From Clostridia bacterium (lineage in GTDB: Bacteria > Bacillota > Clostridia > TANB77 > UBA1234): DNA of 57,590 bases. Below, piece after piece: positions 36,191-45,075 of this stretch. Each line of letters begins with the position of its first letter. The stretch's first letter is position 1. The position numbers and the translations under genes were made by a program. A model generated the notes under the pieces. That model was not told the origin of the DNA and did no database searches. It was given only the letters and a program-made list of their open reading frames with translations. The stretch lies in NCBI GenBank assembly GCA_017462965.1, contig JAFTQC010000023.1, forward strand, positions 1 to 57,590. Reading direction: 5' to 3'.

Positions 36191-36806
36191 TTACTTTATT
36201 TTTCTTGCAGGAACTCCAACATATGTACCACTTTCTAATATATCTTTTACTACTACAGCACCCGCACCAACCATTACATCATTACAAATACATAAATTAT
36301 CACTAACTGTCGCTCCAACGCCTATCCAAGTGGCTTCCCCTACTCTAACATTTCCAGCTAAATGCGAACCAACAGAAATATGTGCATAATTTTCAATTAT
36401 ACAATCATGATCAACAGACGATGCAGTGTTTATAATACATCCTTTTTCAATCTTAGCATCTGAATTTATGATAGCTCCCGCCATCACAACAGTTCCTTGG
36501 CCAAACTTAACATTTACTCCAATTACCGCTTTAGGATGAATTAACGTAGGTATACTTGCATTTTTATTTTCTAATTCTTCTATTATTTTTTTTCTAACAT
36601 TTGAATTTCCTATTGCTACAACTATATCATAGTCATCCACATACTTGTCTACATCTTTAAAACCACCAATAACTAAATATGACATACAGTTTTTCTGCGT
36701 ATCATCTAGAAAAACAATCTCACTATATTTATTCAAGTTCACAGCGATATCAGCTATAACTTTTCCATGTCCGACCTGCGCCCATAATTAATAGTTTTTT
36801 ATGCAT
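36191..36806 (-). CDS. PglD/NeuD-like sugar acetyltransferase, interrupted by a +1 shift at CGG
   Basis: A hexapeptide-repeat acetyltransferase. From the start at 36806 (GGAGG site upstream) the frame reads MHKKLLIMGAG and then CGG (36771-36773), after which it stops seven codons later. Skipping the C gives GGA CAT GGA AAA and the text GHGKVIADIAVNLNKYSE, so the canonical GAGGHG nucleotide-sugar binding loop is rebuilt. The rest continues to 36191 with left-handed beta-helix repeats and the catalytic His in SVDHDC (about 128). Recoded length is 204 aa, as expected for PglD. It would acetylate UDP-4-amino-sugar in di-N-acetyl-bacillosamine synthesis. Confidence 0.88.
36771..36773 (-). other. 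Putative +1 recoding site (CGG) in the pglD-like gene
   Basis: Zero-frame codons: GGC GCA GGT CGG ACA TGG AAA AGT TAT AGC TGA. Skipping one C gives GGT GGA CAT GGA AAA, the universal GAGGHGK loop of this family. In frame with the start codon by position. Confidence 0.65.
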
Positions 36807-36821
36807 ATTTACCTCCTTAAA

Positions 36822-37430
36822 TTAGTCAATATTTCCTTTAAATTTTTCCATAGTTACTGATGTATTACTACTTACACCTTTTCTTGTAAACACAAGCTTT
36901 ATCGTTTTAAAAAGAATTGATACATCATTTTTAAAAGAAACATTATCTACATATTCAACATCATATTTTAGTCTATCTTCCCAAGTTATATCATTTCTCC
37001 CATTAATCTGAGCAAGTCCTGTAAGTCCTGGACGAACCTCATGTCTACGACTTTGTTCATCGTTATATAATTCTAAATACTCAACTAGTAATGGTCTTGG
37101 TCCAACAAAACTCATCTCTCCTTTTAGAATATTCACAAGCTCTGGAAGTTCATCTAAACTAGTACTTCTCAAAAATTTACCAAACTTCTTTAATCTCACT
37201 TCATCTGGTAATAATTCTCCCATTGCATCGATTTCATCAGTCATAGTTCTAAACTTGTACAGCGTAAATATTTTCCCATTCTTACCTGGTCTTTTTTGCT
37301 TAAAAATGATTGGCGCACCTAGTTTTATTCTTACTAAAACAGCTACAACCGCAATTACAGGTGAAAGAACTACTAACGCTATAGCACTTAAAATTATATC
37401 TAAAATTCGCTTTATGTATTTTGAATACAA
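36822..37430 (-). CDS. Initiating sugar-phosphate transferase (PglC/WcaJ-like)
   Basis: A 202-aa monotopic phosphoglycosyl transferase. One N-terminal hydrophobic re-entrant helix (about 9-32), then FKQKRPGKNGKIFTLYKFRTM, the catalytic Asp-Glu in SLDELPELVNILKGEMSFVGPRPLL and the final GLAQINGR. It attaches the first sugar phosphate to the undecaprenyl carrier. The small size is the PglC type. It is next to the pglD-like gene, as in pgl loci. Confidence 0.93.
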   Translation of the reverse strand: MYSKYIKRILDIILSAIALVVLSPVIAVVAVLVRIKLGAPIIFKQKRPGKNGKIFTLYKFRTMTDEIDAMGELLPDEVRLKKFGKFLRSTSLDELPELVNILKGEMSFVGPRPLLVEYLELYNDEQSRRHEVRPGLTGLAQINGRNDITWEDRLKYDVEYVDNVSFKNDVSILFKTIKLVFTRKGVSSNTSVTMEKFKGNID

Positions 37431-37461
37431 TATAAGTCACACCTTTCTTGCTTTTTATCCA

Positions 37462-38583
37462 TTATTTAATACAACTCTTTATTTCATTTATAACAAATTC
37501 CTGCATTTCTTCTGTCATCTTAGTATCACTTGGAAGACAAATTCCTCTATCAAATAATTTCTCTGAAATACTTTCTGTGCCAGCTTTTATGTAATCATAT
37601 TTTTCAAACACAGGTTGAAGTTGCATTGGCTTCCATACACGTCTAGCTTCTATATTCTTTGATGCTAGATGATTTATAATTTCTTGTGCATCAATTTTTT
37701 CATCATTTATAAAAGCTACTGAAAGCCAGTGATTTGGAACCGTGTTTTCTGGAACAGGAATCATTGTGAAAACATTATTTTGCTCTAATTCCTTTTTATA
37801 TTTCTCATATATCTCTGTTTTTTTAGCAACTCTTTTATCTATAACTTTTAATTGTCCCCTACCAATTCCTGCACAAACATTACTAAGTCTATAATTATAC
37901 CCAATCTCTTTATGATGATAATATGGCATATTTTCTCTAGCTTGAGTTGACCAAAATCTAACTTTCTTTATCATTTCATCATTATTAGAAACTAACATTC
38001 CTCCGCCACTTGTTGTAATTATTTTATTTCCATTAAATGAAAAAGCAGCATATTCACCAAACGTTCCAGTCTGTTTTCCGTCATACAATGAACCTAAACT
38101 TTCTGCTGCATCTTCTATTAAAACAGCATTATGCTTAGCACATATATCACAAATTTCATTTAGTTTTGATGGATTACCATATAAATTAACTGTAATAACC
38201 GCTTTTGCATTAGGATATTTTTCAAATGCTTTTTCTAATAAAGTAGGATCCATATTCCATGTTTCTTCTTCACTATCAATAAACACTGGTATAGCACCCT
38301 CATATATTATAGGATTTACAGTAGCAGCAAAAGTTAGAGCTTGACAAAAAACAATATCATCTTTTTTTACACCAGCAGCTTTTATCGCAAGGTGAATTGC
38401 AGCCGTACCAGAAGATAAAGCTGCAGCAGAATTAACACCTACATATTGTGATAACTCCTCTTCAAACTTATTTACATTATTGCCAAGAGGCGCTATCCAA
38501 TTTGTATCAAAAGCCTCTTTTACGTATCCCATTTCATATCCTTCGCTTGACATATGTGGCGAAGATAAATAAATTCTGTCCAT
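37462..38583 (-). CDS. DegT/DnrJ/EryC1 aminotransferase (PglE-like)
   Basis: A 373-aa PLP-dependent sugar aminotransferase. RIYLSSPHMSSEGYEMGYV at the start, the DAAESLGSLYDG motif and the PLP lysine in SFNGNKIITTSGGG are typical. In pgl-type pathways the enzyme aminates UDP-4-keto-6-deoxy-GlcNAc, the product of a CapD-type dehydratase such as the next gene upstream. The ATG at 38583 is used; a GTG three codons earlier is an alternative. Confidence 0.92.
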   Translation of the reverse strand: MDRIYLSSPHMSSEGYEMGYVKEAFDTNWIAPLGNNVNKFEEELSQYVGVNSAAALSSGTAAIHLAIKAAGVKKDDIVFCQALTFAATVNPIIYEGAIPVFIDSEEETWNMDPTLLEKAFEKYPNAKAVITVNLYGNPSKLNEICDICAKHNAVLIEDAAESLGSLYDGKQTGTFGEYAAFSFNGNKIITTSGGGMLVSNNDEMIKKVRFWSTQARENMPYYHHKEIGYNYRLSNVCAGIGRGQLKVIDKRVAKKTEIYEKYKKELEQNNVFTMIPVPENTVPNHWLSVAFINDEKIDAQEIINHLASKNIEARRVWKPMQLQPVFEKYDYIKAGTESISEKLFDRGICLPSDTKMTEEMQEFVINEIKSCIK

Positions 38584-38613
38584 AGTTATCACTTTTCCTT
38601 TCGCAAATTATTT

Positions 38614-40458
38614 TTAATCATTTAAATCTATAAATGTTGGTACCATTGTCTTAATAACATCTTTTACATCTTTTCTTGAAACATTTTTTTCATTTATTAA
38701 TTCCTTTAATTTCTTTATCATTTCTTCAATTTCAACATCTGTTGGTGCATTAATTTTTGATATCATAATTTTCTCATGCAAAGTCTTTATAAGGCCTTCT
38801 TCTGCCATTAAAAGTTCTTCATACAGCTTCTCACCTTTTCTTAAACCAACGATCTCTATTGGAACATTTCTACCAGACATTTTTATTAAAGTGTTTGCCA
38901 AATCATATATTTTTACTGGTTCACCCATATCAAGCACAAAAATTTCTCCACCATTTGCAAAAGTTGCAGATTGTAGTATTAACCCAACAGCCTCAGGAAT
39001 TAACATGAAATATCTTGTAATTTCTTTATGAGTCACAGTAACTGGCCCACCTGCTTCTATCTGCTTTTTAAACAAAGGAATTACTGATCCATGACTCCCT
39101 AGCACATTTCCAAATCTAACAGCCGCATATACAGTTTTGCTTGTTCTATTTTTAGCCTGTAAAATCATTTCACAAATTCTTTTCGTTGCCCCCATTATGC
39201 TTGTTGGATTAACAGCTTTATCTGTTGATATAAACGTGAATTTTTCAACGCCATACTTGTCACTACAATTTACAACATTATACGTTCCAAACACATTATT
39301 TTTTATAGCTTCAATAGGGCTTGTCTCCATTAATGGAACATGTTTATGAGCCGCAGCATGGAATACAACTTGTGGTTTATATTTTTCAAAAACCTCATCC
39401 ATTCTTTCTTTATCACGTACACTCGCAATAACAGTAACAATCGGCGCATTCTTATTAGCTTGTCTAAGTTCCATTTCTGTTTCATAAAGTGTATTTTCAT
39501 AAATATCAAGCATAACTAGCTTCTTAGGCCTGAACTTTACAATTTGTCTACATAGTTCCGAACCAATAGAACCACCAGCACCAGTAACTAATACTGTTTT
39601 TCCAAATAAATACTCTGAGATTTTATTGTTATTTAATACTACAGGATCTCTACCTAGTAAATCTTCAACTTCCACATCTCTTACAGCTTCATTAAAGTTC
39701 TTACCAGATATTATCTGATTTAGCGGTAGTACTATTTTCACTTTCGCATTTGTTTGATCACAAATCTTCAAAATTTTATTTTTTTCTTTTGGCTTTATAT
39801 TATCAATTGAAAAGAAAATCACATCTATTTTTTCACGTTCACAAATAGATACAATATCATCTCTATCGCCAATTATCTTTATTCCATACATTAATCTGTT
39901 TTGTTTTTGAGGATCGTCATCAATAATTCCCACAATTGTATATTCAGCAGCCAATGTTGTTTGTAAAGTTTTTATAACTTGAGATGTTGATTGTCCAGCG
40001 CCAATTATTAAAAGTCTCTTCTTTGAACTATTACTAGCTGATGCCATAGCATATATAAAACTTCTTATTAAAACTCTAAGTGTTATACTAAAAACTGCTG
40101 TTAATATTGCCGCTAAAAGAACAATATTTGTATCTAATGTTAAAAATATAACATACTGTTTAGCTGTACAAAAGATAGTGGCAACAACTAATGATACCGC
40201 ACCTATTATTAAATAATCTTTAGTACTCGTATATTTAATAATTCCTTTATATACACCTACTAGATTTAAAGAAAATATATACATTATCATGACCGCAAGA
40301 ACTGTATTTTGAATTGCAGCCTCCTTAAAGGAGAATGGCATTTCTTCAAACGTGATTGCAGCATAATATGATATAAAAACAACTAATGCATCTAATATGC
40401 ATAAAAACAATGTTTTTAAATTAGTTGGTAACTTTTCAAAAGTTGAAACGATTTTCAT
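38614..40458 (-). CDS. CapD/PglF-like nucleoside-sugar 4,6-dehydratase
   Basis: A 614-aa membrane protein: four transmembrane helices (about 15-115), a first Rossmann domain (LLIIGAGQSTSQVI, about 150), and a C-terminal dehydratase domain (GAGGSIGSELCRQI, about 291). The catalytic region reads FISTDKAVNPTSIMGATKR, without the usual YxxxK tyrosine, as in PglF. Expected to convert UDP-GlcNAc to the 4-keto-6-deoxy sugar. Confidence 0.94.
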   Translation of the reverse strand: MKIVSTFEKLPTNLKTLFLCILDALVVFISYYAAITFEEMPFSFKEAAIQNTVLAVMIMYIFSLNLVGVYKGIIKYTSTKDYLIIGAVSLVVATIFCTAKQYVIFLTLDTNIVLLAAILTAVFSITLRVLIRSFIYAMASASNSSKKRLLIIGAGQSTSQVIKTLQTTLAAEYTIVGIIDDDPQKQNRLMYGIKIIGDRDDIVSICEREKIDVIFFSIDNIKPKEKNKILKICDQTNAKVKIVLPLNQIISGKNFNEAVRDVEVEDLLGRDPVVLNNNKISEYLFGKTVLVTGAGGSIGSELCRQIVKFRPKKLVMLDIYENTLYETEMELRQANKNAPIVTVIASVRDKERMDEVFEKYKPQVVFHAAAHKHVPLMETSPIEAIKNNVFGTYNVVNCSDKYGVEKFTFISTDKAVNPTSIMGATKRICEMILQAKNRTSKTVYAAVRFGNVLGSHGSVIPLFKKQIEAGGPVTVTHKEITRYFMLIPEAVGLILQSATFANGGEIFVLDMGEPVKIYDLANTLIKMSGRNVPIEIVGLRKGEKLYEELLMAEEGLIKTLHEKIMISKINAPTDVEIEEMIKKLKELINEKNVSRKDVKDVIKTMVPTFIDLND

Positions 40459-40459
40459 T

Positions 40460-42235
40460 TTATTGCATTCCTTTCGTTTTCTTAACTTGAATTGGGTTTT
40501 CTAAATTTTTCTCTTCTTCTCTTTTTCTAGAAAGAGTTATTGTTCCTGCAACTACAAAACCTACAAATATATAGAAATATCCTGATGTGTAGAAACCAGA
40601 ATTACCTGTTAGAGCAGTAATAAGATATGAAACCATTACAAACATTCCCATGTAGGTATACATATCCCATTCTTTAAAATATTTTAATCCTTTAAAGAAT
40701 ATAAATGTTACACCAAGTACGTATAAAACCATTCCTGGAACGCCAACCGTTCCTGCTAACTGTAAGATTAAATTATGAGATCTGCCTTCACTTATATCAA
40801 TCGCATTATACTCATATATCATATTTTCAAGTCCAGCACCAAAAATAAATGTTTTAACATCTTTTGTTATTATATCTATCGCGCCAACCCACAATTTCCA
40901 TCTGCCAGAACCCGCATCTCCAGCATCAATATCTGATGAATTTTCTGATTTTTCTATGTTTCCACTTATATTGCCAGAAACATTACCTGAAGTTGTTTCC
41001 GAATTAGGCACTATATTAGAATCGCTTTCTTCACTAGTATTAGCTTTTAGTATATCTTCTATGCTTTGCTTAATATATGCAAAGTTTTTAGGAACTATTT
41101 TTTCATCATTTGTATTTACAATCAAATATGATGCAGTCGCAAAAATTACCATCGCAGTAATTGTGCAAATAACATCTCTTCTCGTTATTAGCGTATGAAT
41201 AAATAATAATGCAAAAGAGATCATAACACCTAAATATGCCCCAAACGTATCATTTAAAATTAACATTATGGTTAATATTGCAAAAGATAACGCATACCAT
41301 ATTTTTATTGGACCTTTAGCCTTTATAAGCATTGCTGCTGCAACAACTACTGCTATTGAAAGTACATAGGCATAGTGATTGCTATTATTAAATACAGACG
41401 ATGTGATTGTCGCTCCAGATGATCTTGGAACTAATGCTTTAACAATTTCGCCACTTGCATCTTTCATTCCCATTGTATACTTAGGTTCAACACTAATTCC
41501 TATTCCTTGTCCTTCTGTTCTGCCATCAGCATATTGAATAACCATACCTTGAGTTTCGCCATAATTCAATTCGTAGTAATCTCCAATTGTTATAACAGCA
41601 ACAATTGTCATTACTACTACAAAAATATCTACAATTAATCTTCTAGGATCAATTTCTATTTCATTAAATAACTTTCTTATTTTCCCTTCATATTTTGTTA
41701 AACTCATAAGCAAAATACAAATTAAAACAGAACCATAAAACATAAACGAAAAAAATCCATCTCTTAAATTATAACACCCTATAAATGATCTAAAAGGGTC
41801 ATATGCAAAACACGAACTAATAAAAACCCACGCCATAAAAGACACTAGAAATAACATTCCGATATTTTCTTTAAAATATTTTTCTATTGCTTCTATTGCA
41901 TGACCTTCGTTTTCATCTAAAAATACCATAAAATAGTAAAACATCAAAGCCACAGCACATCCAAGTAAAATCATGTTGTATATATATATAAATTTAATTC
42001 CATTACCTTCTGTGTGCACATCTCCTTGACTACCCTTATAGTTGTACCATATTTCTGAATATAGCCCATTTATCTCTCCTGTTGATTCGTTAACTAATGG
42101 TACTATATTTATTAAAAACAAATAAAAAATGAATTGTAAGCAAAATGCTACCAATATCCATTTAGCAATATTGCTAATATTTTCCTTTTCCGCCATTAAT
42201 CTACGAGCCTTAACGCCGCGCTTTGTATTTTGCAA
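40460..42235 (-). CDS. O-antigen-ligase/polymerase-like membrane protein
   Basis: A 591-aa polytopic protein with about twelve hydrophobic helices and a Wzy_C/WaaL-like core (GRSHNLILQLAGTVGVPGMVLYVLG near residue 500). A linker of SGN/SGD units lies at about 410-440 (TSGNVSGNISGNIEKS). The start is set at a TTG (42235) because a GAGGAGGAG site is seven bases upstream; an ATG eighteen codons earlier has no site. It may polymerise or transfer the glycan made by this cluster to a surface acceptor. Confidence 0.82.
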   Translation of the reverse strand: MQNTKRGVKARRLMAEKENISNIAKWILVAFCLQFIFYLFLINIVPLVNESTGEINGLYSEIWYNYKGSQGDVHTEGNGIKFIYIYNMILLGCAVALMFYYFMVFLDENEGHAIEAIEKYFKENIGMLFLVSFMAWVFISSCFAYDPFRSFIGCYNLRDGFFSFMFYGSVLICILLMSLTKYEGKIRKLFNEIEIDPRRLIVDIFVVVMTIVAVITIGDYYELNYGETQGMVIQYADGRTEGQGIGISVEPKYTMGMKDASGEIVKALVPRSSGATITSSVFNNSNHYAYVLSIAVVVAAAMLIKAKGPIKIWYALSFAILTIMLILNDTFGAYLGVMISFALLFIHTLITRRDVICTITAMVIFATASYLIVNTNDEKIVPKNFAYIKQSIEDILKANTSEESDSNIVPNSETTSGNVSGNISGNIEKSENSSDIDAGDAGSGRWKLWVGAIDIITKDVKTFIFGAGLENMIYEYNAIDISEGRSHNLILQLAGTVGVPGMVLYVLGVTFIFFKGLKYFKEWDMYTYMGMFVMVSYLITALTGNSGFYTSGYFYIFVGFVVAGTITLSRKREEEKNLENPIQVKKTKGMQ

Positions 42236-42402
42236 AACAAACTCCTCCTCATATTTATATTGTCTATATAAAAAGCGTACATACTGCACAACTCATCCTT
42301 GATATTTTATCATATATTTGGCTTTTTTTGTACATATACTTTAATGTTTTTGACAAAAAAATAGGAGTCCGAAATTTTATTTCCGAACCCCCAAATTTTT
42401 AA

Positions 42403-43050
42403 TTAACCATTAATTTGTTTCATAACTTCTTCAGCAAAGTTTTCTTCTTTCTTTTGAATTCCTTCGCCTCTTTCGAATCTTACGAATCTTCTAATTGTTA
42501 TATTTTCCCCAATGTTTGAAATCTTTTCTGTTAATACTTGTTGAACTGTTTTGTCTGGATCTTTAACGAAATCTTGTTCTAGTAAACATACTTCGCTGTA
42601 GTATTTGTCAATTCTACCTGTTACGATTTTTTCAGCTACAGCTTCTGGTTTACCTTCATTCATAGCTTGAGCTTTCATAATTTCTTTTTCTTTTTCAATT
42701 ACGTCAGCTGGAACTTCTTCTCTTCTAACATATTCTGGTTTTGCAGCAGCGATTTGCATAGCTACATCTTTAACAAACTCTCTGAATTCTGGATTTTTAG
42801 CAGCAAAGTCTGTTTCAATGTTAACTTCTACTAATACACCGATTCTTCCATCACCATGAATATAGCTTTCTACTAAACCTTCGGCAGCTATTCTTCCTGC
42901 TTTTTTAGCAGCTTTAACAACTCCTCTTTCTCTTAGAAGTTCTGTTGCTTTTTCTTTATCACCATTAACTTCTTCAAGCACTTTTTTGCATTCCATCATA
43001 CCAGCGCCTGTCATTTCTCTAAGTTCTCTAACTTGTTCTGCAGATATCAT
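42403..43050 (-). CDS. tsf: Translation elongation factor Ts
   Basis: A 215-aa short-form EF-Ts, the nucleotide exchange factor for EF-Tu. The UBA-like N-terminus ([19 protein letters not shown]), core [11 protein letters not shown] and the C-terminal hairpin are present. The short form lacking the second subdomain is common in Clostridia. Follows rpsB by 24 nt. Confidence 0.96.
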   Translation of the reverse strand: MISAEQVRELREMTGAGMMECKKVLEEVNGDKEKATELLRERGVVKAAKKAGRIAAEGLVESYIHGDGRIGVLVEVNIETDFAAKNPEFREFVKDVAMQIAAAKPEYVRREEVPADVIEKEKEIMKAQAMNEGKPEAVAEKIVTGRIDKYYSEVCLLEQDFVKDPDKTVQQVLTEKISNIGENITIRRFVRFERGEGIQKKEENFAEEVMKQING

Positions 43051-43074
43051 ATTAAATCCTCCCTAAACAATAAA

Positions 43075-43809
43075 TTATTCTTGTACCATTTCTTCATCTT
43101 CATCAGATGTTTCTTTTACCATTGATTCACCTTGTTTTGATTCGATTACTGCATTAGCCATAGCTTCAACGATTAATTTGATAGCTCTAATTGCATCATC
43201 ATTACCTGGTATTACATAATCAACATCTTCTGGATTACAGTTTGTATCAACTAAGCCGATTACAGGGATACCTAATTTTCTAGCTTCTAATATTGCGATT
43301 CTTTCCTTTTTAGGATCAACTACAAACATAGCGCCAGGAACTTCATTCATATCTTTAATTCCACCTAAGTTCTTTTGAAGTTTTTCCATTTCTTTCTTTA
43401 AAATGATAACTTCTTTCTTTGGTAGAACATCAAATGTTCCATCATTTTCCATTGCTTCTAACTTCTTCAATCTTTCAACTCTTGTCTTGATTGTTTCGAA
43501 GTTTGTAAGCATACCACCTAACCATCTTTGGTTAACGTAGTACATTCCACATCTTTCAGCTTCTTCTTTTACGCATTCTTGAGCTTGTTTCTTTGTACCA
43601 ACGAAGATAACTGTTTTTCCTTCGTCGATAATGCTCTTTAATACTGCATAAGCCTCATCGATTTTTTTTGCTGTTTTTTGTAAGTCAATGATATAAATAC
43701 CATTTCTTTCTGTGAAGATATATGGAGCCATTCTTGGGTCCCATCTTCTTGTTTGATGTCCGAAATGAACACCAGCTTCCAATAATTGTTTCATTGCAAC
43801 TACTGACAT
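43075..43809 (-). CDS. rpsB: Ribosomal protein S2
   Basis: A 244-aa S2. [48 protein letters not shown] and VDTNCNP are conserved. The C-terminal tail is acidic. It leads the rpsB-tsf operon behind a promoter and a leader of about 120 nt. Confidence 0.98.
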   Translation of the reverse strand: MSVVAMKQLLEAGVHFGHQTRRWDPRMAPYIFTERNGIYIIDLQKTAKKIDEAYAVLKSIIDEGKTVIFVGTKKQAQECVKEEAERCGMYYVNQRWLGGMLTNFETIKTRVERLKKLEAMENDGTFDVLPKKEVIILKKEMEKLQKNLGGIKDMNEVPGAMFVVDPKKERIAILEARKLGIPVIGLVDTNCNPEDVDYVIPGNDDAIRAIKLIVEAMANAVIESKQGESMVKETSDEDEEMVQE

Positions 43810-43936
43810 TTTAATTTCCTCCTTGTTTTTTGTTTGTTTCCTCTACTAGTAATCATCGCTCCTACCACTTTTCTCAAAGCACTAGATAGGTAAGCTCTTA
43901 CTGTATGTGGATTTGCACTTTTTCATGCACTGTGAT
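43810..43936 (-). promoter_or_regulatory. rpsB leader
   Basis: About 120 nt of untranslated leader between the promoter and rpsB, including AAAAAGTGC and AGTGCTTTGAGAAAAGT segments that can form stems. Many Firmicute S2 operons are autoregulated by S2 binding to the leader; whether this one is I cannot tell. Confidence 0.35.
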
Positions 43937-43965
43937 ATTTTACCACCATATTTTCTAAAAAGCAA
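43937..43965 (-). promoter_or_regulatory. SigA promoter of rpsB-tsf
   Basis: Minus-strand TTGCTT (-35), 17-base spacer, TAAAAT (-10). Confidence 0.65.
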
Positions 43966-44028
43966 GTAATTTTTAGCTTTTCATTTATATTTTTGCTTCA
44001 TTCCAAAGCTATTTGGAATAATTTGTAA

Positions 44029-44733
44029 TTAAAGACTCATATCATCTTCCGCAATTCTTGCGCTTCCGTTCAAATAGTAGTAAGTTTTACCATCTTCTTC
44101 ACGTTCATATCCAGGTAGCGTAAATACATTACCTTTTGATGTGATATAATATTTATCGTTATTTTTTCTATCCCCGTTAATATCAAGTGTTTCAGCATCT
44201 TCATATCCTTCAATTTTTGAAAAATCAACTATTCTATAGCAAACTTCATCATCATCTAAGAAGTCAAATCCAAATTTTTCTCCATCAGGAATTTTTTCAT
44301 CAAGTTGTGCAGCTTTACCAGTCGCTATTTCATAATATATTTGTGCAGTTGTACGCATTTCTCCATTTGCTGCATAATTTCCACGCATATTTGCTGATTC
44401 TACACTAATCATATTTCTCATCTCAGATATATCCATCACAAATGAAGCAAAACCTGCTTGTGATATGGTTTCTGTTGAACCTTGGAATACGATAAAAGCT
44501 AATGGAATCATAAGCACTACAGATATCAACATCGCACAAAAATATGAACGTGCATAATTTCTTCTATGTATATTATCTTTATTAAATGCAAGTACAATTA
44601 ATACAATCAAACCAATTATAGGTATTGCAAATAACACATTATATCCAAAATATGCCCATGGTGATAGCGGTCTATATTGCGCTGGTATTGATTCTATATC
44701 ATTTTGATAGTTTCTTTCATTTTCATAATTCAT
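44029..44733 (-). CDS. Membrane protein with N-terminal domain shared by its neighbour
   Basis: A 234-aa protein. The first 80 residues (SIPxQYRPLSPWAYxGYN, then two transmembrane helices, then RRNYARSxFCA) are the same domain as the 87-aa protein just upstream. A C-terminal polar domain of about 150 residues is unique and ends with a beta-rich part (DINGDRKNNDKYYI). Function not recognised. The pair arose by tandem duplication with gain or loss of the C-terminal part. Confidence 0.8.
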   Translation of the reverse strand: MNYENERNYQNDIESIPAQYRPLSPWAYFGYNVLFAIPIIGLIVLIVLAFNKDNIHRRNYARSYFCAMLISVVLMIPLAFIVFQGSTETISQAGFASFVMDISEMRNMISVESANMRGNYAANGEMRTTAQIYYEIATGKAAQLDEKIPDGEKFGFDFLDDDEVCYRIVDFSKIEGYEDAETLDINGDRKNNDKYYITSKGNVFTLPGYEREEDGKTYYYLNGSARIAEDDMSL

Positions 44734-44784
44734 TTTATATTCCCCCTATTATTTTTTCATACTATTTTGTTAAATGTATTACTT

Positions 44785-45048
44785 TTATAAAGCAAATACA
44801 GTTAATACAATTGTTAGAATTATAGACACAGCAAATGCACAGAAAAATGAACGTGCATAGTTTCTTCTTGCTATATTATTATTGTTAAAAGAAAATATTA
44901 TTAAGAAAATAAGACCAATTATCGGAAGCACGAACAATATGTTATATCCTAAATACGCCCATGGCGATAATGGTCTGTACTGCATAGGTATTGACTCTAC
45001 CTCATTTTGATAATTTTCTTGATTAAAATCTGCATTTTCATAATTCAT
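44785..45048 (-). CDS. Small membrane protein, paralog of its neighbour
   Basis: An 87-aa protein with two transmembrane helices (about 32-55 and 65-86) separated by NNNNIARRNYARS. The N-terminus ESIPMQYRPLSPWAYLGYN matches the next gene. Each has a GGGGGAATAAAA leader. Family not recognised. Confidence 0.8.
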   Translation of the reverse strand: MNYENADFNQENYQNEVESIPMQYRPLSPWAYLGYNILFVLPIIGLIFLIIFSFNNNNIARRNYARSFFCAFAVSIILTIVLTVFAL

Positions 45049-45075
45049 CTTTTATTCCCCCTATTATTAATTTTT

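Noticed and set aside
42355-42400. Apparent terminator after tsf
   Set aside because: The TCCGAA segments are direct, not inverted, repeats, so a stable hairpin could not be confirmed.
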